64,000 nt of DNA from Bacillota bacterium (GTDB lineage: Bacteria; Bacillota; Clostridia; Christensenellales; CAG-138). This document shows, in pieces, positions 17,455-26,146 of the stretch. The notes under the pieces are model-generated. The model was not told the DNA's origin. It worked only from the letters and a program-made list of their open reading frames with translations, and ran no database searches. The DNA lies in NCBI GenBank assembly GCA_023395595.1, contig JAEWYO010000042.1, positions 17,782 to 81,781 on the forward strand, read 5' to 3'. The translations under genes were made by a program, and so were the position numbers. Within the stretch, counting starts at the first letter, position 1, and every line of letters begins with the position of its first letter.

Positions 17455-18615
17455 ATGCAGTATCCAATTCTTCCCGATTTAACGCCGGATGGCAGAATCT
17501 ATCGAAATGAACATATGAACACGCTGGAGGCGATGCTGCCGACAGGCGGATATCTCTCCGCGCATTCTCCCGCGCTGCTGGAGTTGCCCAATGGCGACCT
17601 GCTCTGCGCCTGGTTTGCGGGCACGTTTGAAGGCAGCCCGGATGTGAGCATCATCTGCGCGCGGCTGCCCAAGGGCGCGCCAAACTGGGAGGAGCCGGTG
17701 ATGGTCTCCGGCGACCCGGAGCGCAGCGAACAGAATCCAAGTTTGTTTTTAGCGCCGGATGGATCAGTTTGGGCGATGTATACCGCGCAACTTGCCCGCA
17801 CGCAAGGCAAGGACAATATGCAGTTTACCTCCGTCGTGCGCCGGCAGATCAGCTGTGACGGTGGAAAAACCTGGAGCGCGCCGGACGTGATCTTCCCGCG
17901 GGAAGGCACCTTCTGCCGCCAACCGATCCAGATTTTGAGCAATGGACGCTGGATCTTCTCCAACTGGATCTGCACGGACAGCGCAGACGGACTCGCGGGA
18001 GACCCGACGGTGTTCCAGCTTTCGGATGACCAGGGTAAGACGTGGCGGCAGGTCGAGATGCCAAAGAGCAACGGCAGAGTGCATGCAAACGTCGTGGAGC
18101 TTGACAACGGGCACCTCGTTGCGTTTATGCGCAGCCGTGCCGCCGACAACATCTATCGCAGCGAGAGCCGCGATTTCGGCGAAACATGGAGCGCGCCGGT
18201 TGCGAGCGTGCTGCCCAACAACAACTCCAGCGTGAGTGCCATTCGCCTCGACAGCGGGCGCATCGCGGTTGCTTACAACCCCACGCATACGCCCAATCCC
18301 GACCCAAATGCTGCCGCCTGGCCCGGGCTTCGCTGCCCGGTCGCCGTCGCATTGTCGGAGGACGGGGGATTGACCTTCCCGTTGATTCGACACATGGAGC
18401 TTGGCGAAGGGTTTGTAGGCACGGAGAACAGCACCAACAATCTCACCTATGAGTATCCATATATCATGCAGGGCACGGACGGAATGATTCATCTTGCGTT
18501 TGCGTATCGCAGCAGAATTGGCATGAAGTGGATGACGTTCTCGGAGAGCGACATCATCGGCAAAAAGCGCGAGGCAAAGGGACTCTACAACCCGACTTCT
18601 GCAAAAGTCAGCTAA
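17455..18615 (+). CDS. Sialidase-like BNR/Asp-box beta-propeller protein
   Basis: Protein of 386 residues predicted to form a sialidase-type beta-propeller. Four Asp-box repeats are visible: SCDGGKTW (133-140), SDDQGKTW (190-197), SRDFGETW (238-245) and the weaker SEDGGLTF (301-308). It lacks a signal peptide and the N-terminal FRIP motif of classical exo-sialidases, so sialic acid as substrate is uncertain. Many members of this subgroup are annotated only as sialidase family. It sits between esterases 2 and 3 with 39- and 10-bp gaps, clearly one operon, suggesting joint processing of an esterified glycoside or sugar acid in the cytoplasm. Hydrolase or lyase activity is not proven by sequence. 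Confidence 0.8.
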   Translation: MQYPILPDLTPDGRIYRNEHMNTLEAMLPTGGYLSAHSPALLELPNGDLLCAWFAGTFEGSPDVSIICARLPKGAPNWEEPVMVSGDPERSEQNPSLFLAPDGSVWAMYTAQLARTQGKDNMQFTSVVRRQISCDGGKTWSAPDVIFPREGTFCRQPIQILSNGRWIFSNWICTDSADGLAGDPTVFQLSDDQGKTWRQVEMPKSNGRVHANVVELDNGHLVAFMRSRAADNIYRSESRDFGETWSAPVASVLPNNNSSVSAIRLDSGRIAVAYNPTHTPNPDPNAAAWPGLRCPVAVALSEDGGLTFPLIRHMELGEGFVGTENSTNNLTYEYPYIMQGTDGMIHLAFAYRSRIGMKWMTFSESDIIGKKREAKGLYNPTSAKVS

Positions 18616-18625
18616 GGGAAAACAT

Positions 18626-20206
18626 ATGCGTAGATATGAACTCAAAGGCGATTTCCGGTGTGTGTACTATCTTTCGGAGAAGTGCCGCACATGGATCGCC
18701 GCAAAGACGATCTTTCTGCTTGCGCCAAACAAGATTGCATCCTCCAACGAGAAGTTGGAGGCATTCGCCGCCGAGTCCGGCTGGTTGAATGCGATGGAAC
18801 AGGACGGCGCGGTTCTGGTGCTGATGCGCGCAGAGCAAGGCTGGCAGAACGAGAGCGTGGATCGCATCCAAAAAACGTACAAAGCAGTCTGGGCAGATGC
18901 GATGTCTCCCGATCCGGGCGATATCCGCGGGACGGTTTGGTGCTGGGAAACGCTGATCTTCCTCGCGGGCTACCGCGAGGGTGCGGTCTATGCCGGAAAT
19001 GCAGCGGTTGCGCACCCGAATATGTTTGCGGATGTGGCGATGATCGATGGTGTGCCGAGCGATTATTCGCGCGGAGAAGAGAATTCCGACCAGTGGCTGC
19101 TGCCGGATGCCTCGCCGGAATCGATGCGAAAAAACCGCGAGATTCCCGTCAGCGTCTGGATGCTTGGCAACGAGGATACAAGTGAGGCGGAAGCATACTT
19201 CCAGTCGAGCGCGAAGAGCCTTGACCAGGTGATGGTTTCGCGCGAGACAGTTTTGCCCAACGCGGACACCACCGCGCGGATCATGCGCATGTTTGATACG
19301 CGCATCCGCTGGAAGAACTCACCCGATGGAACACCCGCGCGATGCCTGTCCCAGCGGGAGTTTGAATCATCCGGCGAATATGTTGCCGATGTGATTGAGA
19401 ACCGGGGATATCGTTATCCGTTTTACACGAGAGTTCCCAAAGGCGTGCATTCGACCGCGAACATGCCGGTTGTCATCAGCCTTCATGGGCACGGTGAATC
19501 GGCGCGGCTCTTTAGCGGGAAAAATGGCTGGCCACAGATTTCGGATGAGACACGGGGGTTTATACTCGTGTTGCCGGATTCGCCGGAGAACGCATGGTAC
19601 GTAGAGCGGGATGAAGGCATTCTGGAACCGTTGATCGAAAAACTGGTTCAGCGGTATCAGATTGACCGCAGCCGCGTATATCTGACCGGTTTTTCCAACG
19701 GCGGTATGGCGACAAGCTGGTTCGGCACGCGCCATCCGGAGCTCTTTGCAGCGATTTCCCCATGGAACCCGCCGATGCCCGCCTGGGAAGCCGATCTGGA
19801 AAAAGACGGCTGGCAGATGCCGCTCTTTGCCGTCAACGGTGACAAGGACCACAAGATTGCATTTGCACTCAAAAATTTCGATTCCATGCTGGAGCATTAC
19901 ATTCGGCTGAATGGCGGCACTCCGCGAAAAGCCGCGCTCAAAAAGCCGATGACTTGGGCCTATGACGAATGCTGGAATGCCGAAAACAAGTATTCACAGC
20001 AAGAAGGCTATGCGCAAGGCGAACGTCTCACCGCGTATGCTTACCGCAACACGGCGGGCAGCGCACGCGTCTGCTTCCTCGAAATCAAGGATATGCCGCA
20101 TGGGGCAATCCATGATGAGGCGCGCGCAACGTGGCAGTTCTTGTGCAGATTCTCACGCCCGGACGGCGGAAAGACGGTTGTTGAACGACCACTGAGCGAA
20201 TCGTAG
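18626..20206 (+). CDS. Double-domain alpha/beta-hydrolase esterase, paralogue 3
   Basis: Protein of 526 residues, more distant from the other two but of the same two-halved design. The C-terminal half has ISLHGHG, nucleophile Ser357 in YLTGFSNGG, an Asp in NGDKDHK and His in DMPHG. In the N-terminal half, FLAGYREGA aligns with YLTGFSNGG, and Arg117 takes the nucleophile's place. That half also keeps an acid-site-like MLGNEDTSEAE segment matching FAVNGDKDHK. The HAS of the other paralogues is not conserved, pointing to a different acyl or sugar group. No signal peptide. It starts 10 bp after the sialidase-like gene and closes the operon before a convergent terminator. Confidence 0.8.
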   Translation: MRRYELKGDFRCVYYLSEKCRTWIAAKTIFLLAPNKIASSNEKLEAFAAESGWLNAMEQDGAVLVLMRAEQGWQNESVDRIQKTYKAVWADAMSPDPGDIRGTVWCWETLIFLAGYREGAVYAGNAAVAHPNMFADVAMIDGVPSDYSRGEENSDQWLLPDASPESMRKNREIPVSVWMLGNEDTSEAEAYFQSSAKSLDQVMVSRETVLPNADTTARIMRMFDTRIRWKNSPDGTPARCLSQREFESSGEYVADVIENRGYRYPFYTRVPKGVHSTANMPVVISLHGHGESARLFSGKNGWPQISDETRGFILVLPDSPENAWYVERDEGILEPLIEKLVQRYQIDRSRVYLTGFSNGGMATSWFGTRHPELFAAISPWNPPMPAWEADLEKDGWQMPLFAVNGDKDHKIAFALKNFDSMLEHYIRLNGGTPRKAALKKPMTWAYDECWNAENKYSQQEGYAQGERLTAYAYRNTAGSARVCFLEIKDMPHGAIHDEARATWQFLCRFSRPDGGKTVVERPLSES

Positions 20207-20232
20207 GTTAAAAAGTCGAATGACAAAAAACA

Positions 20233-20272
20233 GCGCTGCCGGACAGAACAAGATGCGTTCTGCCGGCAGCGC
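20233..20272. terminator. Bidirectional terminator, esterase operon / rmuC
   Basis: A 16-bp inverted repeat with one bulged A (20233-20249 with 20257-20272, 7-nt loop) lies between the convergent genes. A6 precedes it, giving a U-tract for rmuC, and GTTTGT follows for the operon. Confidence 0.75.
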
Positions 20273-20297
20273 GTGTTTGTGTATGTGGAAATTAGCG

Positions 20298-21596
20298 CTA
20301 AATCTCTTCCGCTGGATCACCTTCACCGTCATCCGCATCGCCAAGCGCACCGATGACCAGTGTTGTGCTGCGCTCGTCAAGCTGCTCCACCGCGCGGAGG
20401 TTTCGCGCAATGGCACGCGTGCGGGTGCCGATGAGTTGTTCGAGCTCGTCGTCCACCTGCTGCAGTCGCTTTCTGGAACTCGCAAGAATGTTGGAGAACT
20501 TCTGAAACTCGGTCTTAACCGCGCCGAGTACGCGCCAGACCTCGCTGCTGCGCTTTTGAATCGCGAATGTGCGGAAGCCCATCTGGAGGCTGTTGAGCAT
20601 CGCCGCCATGGTGGAAGGCCCCGCAATATTGACCCGATAGCTGCGCTGGAGCTCCTCCACGAGCCCGCGGTTGACGACCTCTGCATACAGCCCTTCAAAC
20701 GGAAGGAACAGAATCGCAAAATCGGTGGTGTTCGGCGGATCGAGGTATTTATCGCGAATCTTCGCCGCTTCCTGCTTGATGCGCTGTGTGAGCGCGGTAA
20801 TCGCGGCGGCAACCGCGTCCGGCGCGCCGGATTCGTATGCATCCTGCAGACTAGAATACAGGTCGGCGGGGAACTTGGAATCGATCGGCAGATAGACCGG
20901 GCTGCCATCGTCGGTCGGGAGTTTGACGGCGTATTCCACGCGCTCCGCGCTGCCAATTTTTGTGACGATATTGGTTTCGTATTGTTCCGGCGCAAGGATT
21001 TCTTCGAGAATTGCACCGAGTTGAATTTCGCCGAGGATGCCGCGGGTTTTCACATTGCTGAGCACTTTTTTCAGATCGCCCACGCCGGTTGCAAGCGTCT
21101 GCATTTCGCCAAGACCTTTGTAGACTTGCTCCAGACGGTCGTTGACGAGCTGGAAGGACTGCGCAACCTTGGTCTCCAGTGTTTTTTGCAGTTTTTCATC
21201 CACGATATTGCGGATTTCATCAAGCTTTTTCGCGTTGTCGCCCTGCATGGTGACGAGTCGGCGCTCCACCGTCTGGCGGATGGCTTCCAGCTTCTGCTCG
21301 TTATTGAACTCAAACGATTTGAGGCGCTGCTCGTTGCCGAGTTCAAAGGTTTTAAACCGTGCTTCACCTTGCGCGTCGGAGGTGCGCTGCTGTTCGAGGA
21401 TCATGCGGCCAAGATAGGAGACGTTAGACTGTACGCTTTCGCTCAGCTCGCGCCGCAAATCGGAGAGCGCGTGGTTCAATTCGTCCTGCATCTTTTCGAG
21501 CATCGCCTGCTGACGGCGAATGCTATAGACGAGCAGAAGGATCATCGCGGCAAATACCGCGAGAGAAACGATCAATAGTATGATTTCCGGCTTCAT
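20298..21596 (-). CDS. rmuC: DNA recombination protein RmuC homologue
   Basis: RmuC-family protein of 432 residues. One membrane segment lies at about residues 4-25 (IILLIVSLAVFAAMILLLVY). A long coiled coil follows (about 30-190), then the RmuC domain with a PD-(D/E)XK-like core around YLPIDSKFP. E. coli RmuC limits inversions at short inverted repeats and is thought to be a nuclease-like factor. An acidic tail (DADDGEGDPAEE) ends the protein. A clear AAGGAG ribosome site precedes the ATG. It is encoded 27 bp downstream of the lysoplasmalogenase-like gene, so the two are probably co-transcribed. Confidence 0.92.
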   Translation of the reverse strand: MKPEIILLIVSLAVFAAMILLLVYSIRRQQAMLEKMQDELNHALSDLRRELSESVQSNVSYLGRMILEQQRTSDAQGEARFKTFELGNEQRLKSFEFNNEQKLEAIRQTVERRLVTMQGDNAKKLDEIRNIVDEKLQKTLETKVAQSFQLVNDRLEQVYKGLGEMQTLATGVGDLKKVLSNVKTRGILGEIQLGAILEEILAPEQYETNIVTKIGSAERVEYAVKLPTDDGSPVYLPIDSKFPADLYSSLQDAYESGAPDAVAAAITALTQRIKQEAAKIRDKYLDPPNTTDFAILFLPFEGLYAEVVNRGLVEELQRSYRVNIAGPSTMAAMLNSLQMGFRTFAIQKRSSEVWRVLGAVKTEFQKFSNILASSRKRLQQVDDELEQLIGTRTRAIARNLRAVEQLDERSTTLVIGALGDADDGEGDPAEEI

Positions 21597-21623
21597 AATT
21601 GCTCCTTTTTCGGATGCAGTGGT

Positions 21624-22274
21624 TCAGGCAAGCGCGAATGTGGAAACGATCAGCACCTGCGCTGCGATGTACGTGCTCATCACGATGATGTTCCGGTTGT
21701 GAATCGGATGATGGAACGCGTCGATGGAGAGCGTTGTGTCCGAGATTGCAAACAGCAGCCCGCCAATTCCGGCAAGCCAGCGATAGGGGCTTAAGCCATA
21801 CAGCGTAAACAACACGGCACTGGATGCCATGGTGCCGATGATCATCATATAAAGGAAGCTCGGCGGGCAGAGCTTCTTCGGCATGCCCTTCCAGATATAG
21901 CGCATGAGCGTTGCCGCGCAGCCGATCGTAATCAGCGCAAGAGCGGCAAACAGATACCACGGCGGGGCGATTGCGATACGCCGGGCAAAGCTGAGAATAT
22001 AGAACACATGCCCCGTTGCAAAAGCCAGGATACCTGCGGGGAAGGCCCATTTACGCGGGCGGAAGAGCAGAACAAGATCGCCCGCAAACCCGAAGAGAAT
22101 ACCCGCGATGACGAGCGTGGATGGTTCCCTTGCAAAGAGCATATAGCACGTGGCGAGCAGCGGCATGAGCAGGCATTTGCTTACGCGGCGGAGCATCAGC
22201 AGGTTTTTATTGACACAGGCAAAGAGATGTACAGCGATATCCACCAGAAACAACCCGGCAAAGAAGTATTGCAA
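21624..22274 (-). CDS. YhhN/TMEM86 family (lysoplasmalogenase-like) membrane protein
   Basis: Integral membrane protein of 216 residues with about eight hydrophobic segments, the size of YhhN-family proteins. The conserved pattern of the family, acidic residues inside helices as in LFGFAGDLVLLF and FAISDTTLSI, is visible. Characterised relatives hydrolyse the vinyl-ether bond of lysoplasmalogens, and many anaerobic Clostridia make plasmalogens, so this activity is plausible here. The start is TTG with a GGGGGA ribosome site upstream; no ATG is nearby in frame. Likely first gene of a two-gene unit with rmuC. Confidence 0.8.
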   Translation of the reverse strand: MQYFFAGLFLVDIAVHLFACVNKNLLMLRRVSKCLLMPLLATCYMLFAREPSTLVIAGILFGFAGDLVLLFRPRKWAFPAGILAFATGHVFYILSFARRIAIAPPWYLFAALALITIGCAATLMRYIWKGMPKKLCPPSFLYMMIIGTMASSAVLFTLYGLSPYRWLAGIGGLLFAISDTTLSIDAFHHPIHNRNIIVMSTYIAAQVLIVSTFALA

Positions 22275-22433
22275 TCTTTCAGTCCCCCAAATTCAAACGA
22301 CTGGATTGAGTATACCATAGTCGGGCAAACAGCCGATAGAGCAGAGCTGTGAAAAAGCTGGGTCTTTGTATTTCAACACGGGAGTTTATTGAAAAACATG
22401 CCGTCATATGCGTCGCGATTCGATCTTGGCGTA

Positions 22434-22462
22434 TTGAAACATGGATATGGTTTTGTTATACT
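22434..22462 (+). promoter_or_regulatory. Sigma-A type promoter for the NifU-like/GGGtGRT pair
   Basis: TTGAAA (22434-22439) and TATACT (22457-22462) are 17 bp apart, about 50 bp before the first ATG. Confidence 0.7.
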
Positions 22463-22514
22463 GTACAGTGAATGAATCTGGGTATTCTTAGCATGACAAG
22501 GAGGAACTTCACAC

Positions 22515-23207
22515 ATGCATTATTCCAGTGAAGTGGAAGAAATGACCTGCGTCCTCAAGGGCGCAAAGCATGATCCCGCTCCGATCCCCGAAGAGGGCAA
22601 GTGGGTCAAAGCAAAGCAAATCACCGACATCAGTGGTCTGACCCACGGTGTTGGCTGGTGTGCTCCCCAGCAGGGCGCCTGCAAACTCACGCTCAACGTG
22701 AAAAAAGGTGTCATCGAAGAAGCGCTGGTCGAGACCATCGGCTGCAGCGGCATGACGCACTCCGCCGCCATGGCAGCGGAAATCCTGCCGGGCAAGACCA
22801 TCCTCGAAGCGCTCAACAGCGACCTCGTCTGCGACGCGATCAACACCGCCATGCGCGAGCTGTTCCTGCAGATCGTCTATGGACGCACGCAGAGTGCATT
22901 CTCCGATGACGGTCTGCCCATCGGCGCCGGACTCGAAGACCTCGGCAAGGGACTTCGTTCGCAGATTGGCACCATGTATGGTACGCTCGCCAAAGGCCCG
23001 CGCTATCTGGAGATGGCGGAAGGCTATGTCATCGGCATCGCGCTGGACGAAGGCGGCGAGATCATCGGCTACAAATTCGTCAGCCTCGGCAAGATGATGG
23101 ACGCAATCAAGAGGGGCGTCGATCCGAAGGAAGCATACGAGAAGAACATCGGAACCTACGGGCGTTTCGACCAGGCCGCCAAGGTTATCGACCCGCGGAA
23201 AGCGTAA
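22515..23207 (+). CDS. NifU-like iron-sulfur cluster scaffold protein
   Basis: Protein of 230 residues with an N-terminal segment of the NifU/IscU type. Cys residues in VGWCAPQQGACKL and in IGCSGMTHSA are candidate cluster ligands. The remainder has a GYVIGIALDEGGEIIGYKF segment typical of a Clostridial subgroup annotated as Fe-S cluster assembly scaffold. It starts with an AAGGAGGAA site and is followed after 10 bp by the GGGtGRT gene, its regular partner in Clostridia. No SufS/IscS cysteine desulfurase is encoded next to it, so it may not belong to a standard isc/suf system. Its precise role is not known. Confidence 0.82.
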   Translation: MHYSSEVEEMTCVLKGAKHDPAPIPEEGKWVKAKQITDISGLTHGVGWCAPQQGACKLTLNVKKGVIEEALVETIGCSGMTHSAAMAAEILPGKTILEALNSDLVCDAINTAMRELFLQIVYGRTQSAFSDDGLPIGAGLEDLGKGLRSQIGTMYGTLAKGPRYLEMAEGYVIGIALDEGGEIIGYKFVSLGKMMDAIKRGVDPKEAYEKNIGTYGRFDQAAKVIDPRKA

Positions 23208-23217
23208 GGAGGCAGCT

Positions 23218-24213
23218 ATGGCTATTTTTGAAGGTTACGAAAGAAGAATCGAGAAAATCAATGCCGAGCTGAAGAAGTACGGCATCAACGGCATCGACGA
23301 CGCGAAAGCCATCTGCGACGCAAAAGGCATCGACGTGTTCGGTATCGTGCGCGGCATTCAGATGATCGCGTTTGAAAACGCCTGCTGGGCATATGCTGTC
23401 GGCGCGGCAATCGCGATCAAGACCGGGGCAACCTCCGCGGACAAAGCGGCGGAAGCCATCGGCCTCGGCCTCCAGGCGTTCTGCATCCCCGGTTCGGTTG
23501 CGGATCAGCGCGAAGTCGGCCTGGGTCACGGCAACCTTGCCGCCATGCTCCTGCGCGAAGAGACCAACTGCTTCTGCTTCCTGGCAGGCCACGAGAGCTT
23601 TGCCGCCGCAGAAGGCGCAATCGGCATCGCCAAGACCGCCAACAAAGTCCGCACCAAGCCCTTGCAGGTCATCCTCAACGGCCTTGGCAAAGACGCGGCG
23701 TATGTCATCTCCCGCATCAACGGATTTACCTATCTTGAGACGAAATATGACTATTACACCGGCAAGCTGGAGATCACCAAGACCAAGGCGTTCTCCGACG
23801 GCGATCGTTCCAAAGTTCGCTGCTATGGCGCGGACGACGTGAACGAAGGCGTTGCCATCATGCGTCACGAGAACGTGGATGTTTCCATCACCGGCAACTC
23901 CACCAACCCGACGCGCTTCCAGCATCCGGTCGCGGGCACCTACAAAAAGTGGTGCATCGAGCACGGCAAGAAGTATTTCTCCGTGGCGAGCGGCGGCGGC
24001 ACGGGCCGCACCCTGCATCCGGACAACATGGCGGCTGGTCCCGCTTCCTACGGCATGACCGACACGATGGGTCGTATGCATTCCGACGCGCAGTTCGCGG
24101 GCTCTTCGTCCGTTCCGGCGCACGTCGAGATGATGGGTCTCATCGGCATGGGCAACAACCCGATGGTGGGCGCCACCGTTGCGGTCGCCGTTGCCATCGC
24201 GCAGGCGAAATAA
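23218..24213 (+). CDS. GGGtGRT protein (family of unknown function)
   Basis: Protein of 331 residues carrying the motif that names the family, SGGGTGRTLHPDN, at about 259-271. It has no signal peptide or membrane segment of its own; a hydrophobic alanine/valine tail (GATVAVAVAIAQAK) closes the protein. Function is unknown. Its constant pairing with the NifU-like scaffold just upstream suggests work on an iron-sulfur or metallocofactor process. Several Cys residues (for example NCFCFLAGHE near 117-126) could bind a cluster. Codon use is strongly biased toward C-ending codons, suggesting high expression. The last 95 bp are repeated at 26147-26241. Confidence 0.88.
   Translation: MAIFEGYERRIEKINAELKKYGINGIDDAKAICDAKGIDVFGIVRGIQMIAFENACWAYAVGAAIAIKTGATSADKAAEAIGLGLQAFCIPGSVADQREVGLGHGNLAAMLLREETNCFCFLAGHESFAAAEGAIGIAKTANKVRTKPLQVILNGLGKDAAYVISRINGFTYLETKYDYYTGKLEITKTKAFSDGDRSKVRCYGADDVNEGVAIMRHENVDVSITGNSTNPTRFQHPVAGTYKKWCIEHGKKYFSVASGGGTGRTLHPDNMAAGPASYGMTDTMGRMHSDAQFAGSSSVPAHVEMMGLIGMGNNPMVGATVAVAVAIAQAK
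24119..24213 (+). repeat. Direct repeat copy 1 (3' end of GGGtGRT gene)
   Basis: This 95-bp stretch ends with the stop codon of the intact gene and matches 26147-26241 at 90 of 95 positions. All five differences are third-codon-position, synonymous changes. The similarity stops at the stop codon on one side and at the CAC codon region on the other. Confidence 0.95.
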
Positions 24214-24232
24214 GTCAAGCAATCCAACAGGG

Positions 24233-24263
24233 CAGCTCTCTTTCGGGGGAGCTGTTCTTTCTT
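24233..24263 (+). terminator. Terminator after the GGGtGRT gene
   Basis: CAGCTC (24233-24238) pairs with GAGCTG (24249-24254), with partial pairing inside, and a TTCTTTCTTTT tract follows. Confidence 0.65.
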
Positions 24264-24388
24264 TTGCAATCGATTTTCAGAAGAAAAATGACCTGCAAGC
24301 GTTTTGTACATAATAAGCGATGCTTCGCGATCTCTAAGACAAGAAAGAGGTCATAGGCGCTGAAACTAATTCGCTAAATTTTGAAAAC

Positions 24389-26020
24389 TTAGGCTTTGAA
24401 ACGATGCTCCGCATCAGCAATGATTTCGGAAGGGATACCCATAATATTCAGCAATTTGATCGCGTTTTGCGTTGTCGATGGGCCCTTTTTCAATTTATAA
24501 TCAAATTGGATCGTATCGTCGGATATCGTTTCGGAAAAGTGATATTGATCATATTGATCTTTGAGCAGCTCGCTCAGCTCAATGTCGTGAGACGCAACAA
24601 CACACAAGCATTGCCTTCGCGCAATGTGCTTCAGAATTGCGGTTGATGCCGCGATCCGCTCCGGCGTATTTGTGCCGCGCAGGATTTCATCGATATAACA
24701 GACGCAATTCGTTTGATCGATTGCGTTGAGCAAGCGCTGGATAGACTTGGCCTCGACAACAAAATAGCTTTCTCCCGAACACATGTTGTCACGCAGCGCC
24801 ATGGATGTCATCACCAGCAAAGGACGCGTTTCAAAGTAAGTTGCGGTGCAAGTATCAATCGTAAGCGCAAGGATTCCGTTTACCGCAAGAGCCTTTATGA
24901 AAGTTGATTTGCCCGTCGCATTGCTGCCGGTTAGTATGGCACCGCGATCAAGCTTGCCACTGTTTGGCACCGCTTGCGGCATAAGCGGATGAATGAGACC
25001 TTGAAACACAATTTGATTCTGATCGATGAATTTCGGAGTACAGGTATTCGGGTCACTCGTGCGATACGATAACACGCTAATGGCGGTTTCCATTTCGCCG
25101 ATTTCGAGAAATAATTTCTGCAACGATTCCTTGTTGCTTTCTACGGCGCGCATAATGCGATTGTAATTCCGAATTTCCGCTAGAAATATCATTTGGAAAA
25201 ATCCGGTGAGCGCTTGGAGTTCGAATGAGACTTGCTTCGTGACATAAGTGCTTGTCAAGATTCCGGTGATAGTTCGAAAAGGTTGTAAATGCGTTCGAAT
25301 CGAAGTCACAAATGCATCCCAACCGGCAAACTTCTTCTTGCTCAGGGCATTACAGCCGTTTAGCATGGCAGTCAAGTAACGAAGCGTTAGGAAGTCCGCT
25401 TCCAAACTCAGTTTATTCCGTATATATACCACGCAATTGATCACAGAGAAAATGAGGATGCAGGTAACACCGAGCTCTGTGCTGACTAGAAGTAGGAGCG
25501 TACTGATAATAGGCAAAGCCACAAGGAACCAGTAAAGTGCCACAGGCCGAATTCGACGAGCGGGCACATCTTTGAAAAGCAATTGCGCCAATGCGTTATG
25601 GGGTTCTTTTCCGATATTCAACAGAGCAATCTGTATCGCAAATCGTGCATCTTGGTTTTCATCCAGAAATTGAATCAGCGTTTCGCGGGAAAGAAGCTTG
25701 TCTGTGTCGAACTCGGGCTTGCGCAACACGGCATAGAGATATTCCTCTCCGATGGATGAGCAGCAAGTATCGAGACGCGAGAATATTCGATCCATTTCTA
25801 GATCATTCCATGTCGTGTCATCAATGATATGATTGGATTTTGCCTGACACACGCGATAAAAGGCATCAACGCTTTCAAAATTGATGTTTTGATTTTGTGG
25901 AGGGGTGCCAAATTGATTTTTTAACGCACGTAACCGTTTGTGGTTCGTTCGAATCATATCTATCGCCAGCAACACCACGATAACAAAAATTGCTCCAAAA
26001 TATAGATAGCCGATCAACAA
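24389..26020 (-). CDS. Membrane-anchored MutS-like ATPase
   Basis: Protein of about 543 residues related to the C-terminal core and ATPase of MutS. Hydrophobic segments lie at the N terminus (IGYLYFGAIFVIVVLLAI) and at about 160-205. The ATPase has Walker A GSNATGKSTF and a Walker B-like CYIDEILRGTN followed by PERIAAS. The MutS mismatch-recognition domain is absent, so a mismatch-repair role is unlikely. Function is unknown for this membrane MutS group. The TTG start is chosen because GGAGG lies 8 bp upstream; a GTG at 26029 overlaps that site. The gene is visibly richer in A+T than its neighbours, faces the opposite way, and lies between two copies of a gene end, all pointing to acquisition by transfer. 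Confidence 0.8.
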   Translation of the reverse strand: MLIGYLYFGAIFVIVVLLAIDMIRTNHKRLRALKNQFGTPPQNQNINFESVDAFYRVCQAKSNHIIDDTTWNDLEMDRIFSRLDTCCSSIGEEYLYAVLRKPEFDTDKLLSRETLIQFLDENQDARFAIQIALLNIGKEPHNALAQLLFKDVPARRIRPVALYWFLVALPIISTLLLLVSTELGVTCILIFSVINCVVYIRNKLSLEADFLTLRYLTAMLNGCNALSKKKFAGWDAFVTSIRTHLQPFRTITGILTSTYVTKQVSFELQALTGFFQMIFLAEIRNYNRIMRAVESNKESLQKLFLEIGEMETAISVLSYRTSDPNTCTPKFIDQNQIVFQGLIHPLMPQAVPNSGKLDRGAILTGSNATGKSTFIKALAVNGILALTIDTCTATYFETRPLLVMTSMALRDNMCSGESYFVVEAKSIQRLLNAIDQTNCVCYIDEILRGTNTPERIAASTAILKHIARRQCLCVVASHDIELSELLKDQYDQYHFSETISDDTIQFDYKLKKGPSTTQNAIKLLNIMGIPSEIIADAEHRFKA

Positions 26021-26146
26021 TTTCCGCACCTCCGCGTGACAATATATAACAGTATAGCACAGTTTAGAATGAACACACTAGGACGAAAGACTTCAGTATA
26101 ACGAATGCTTGCATATGTGAAAATGATTGCGAAAATCGGTTCTTGC

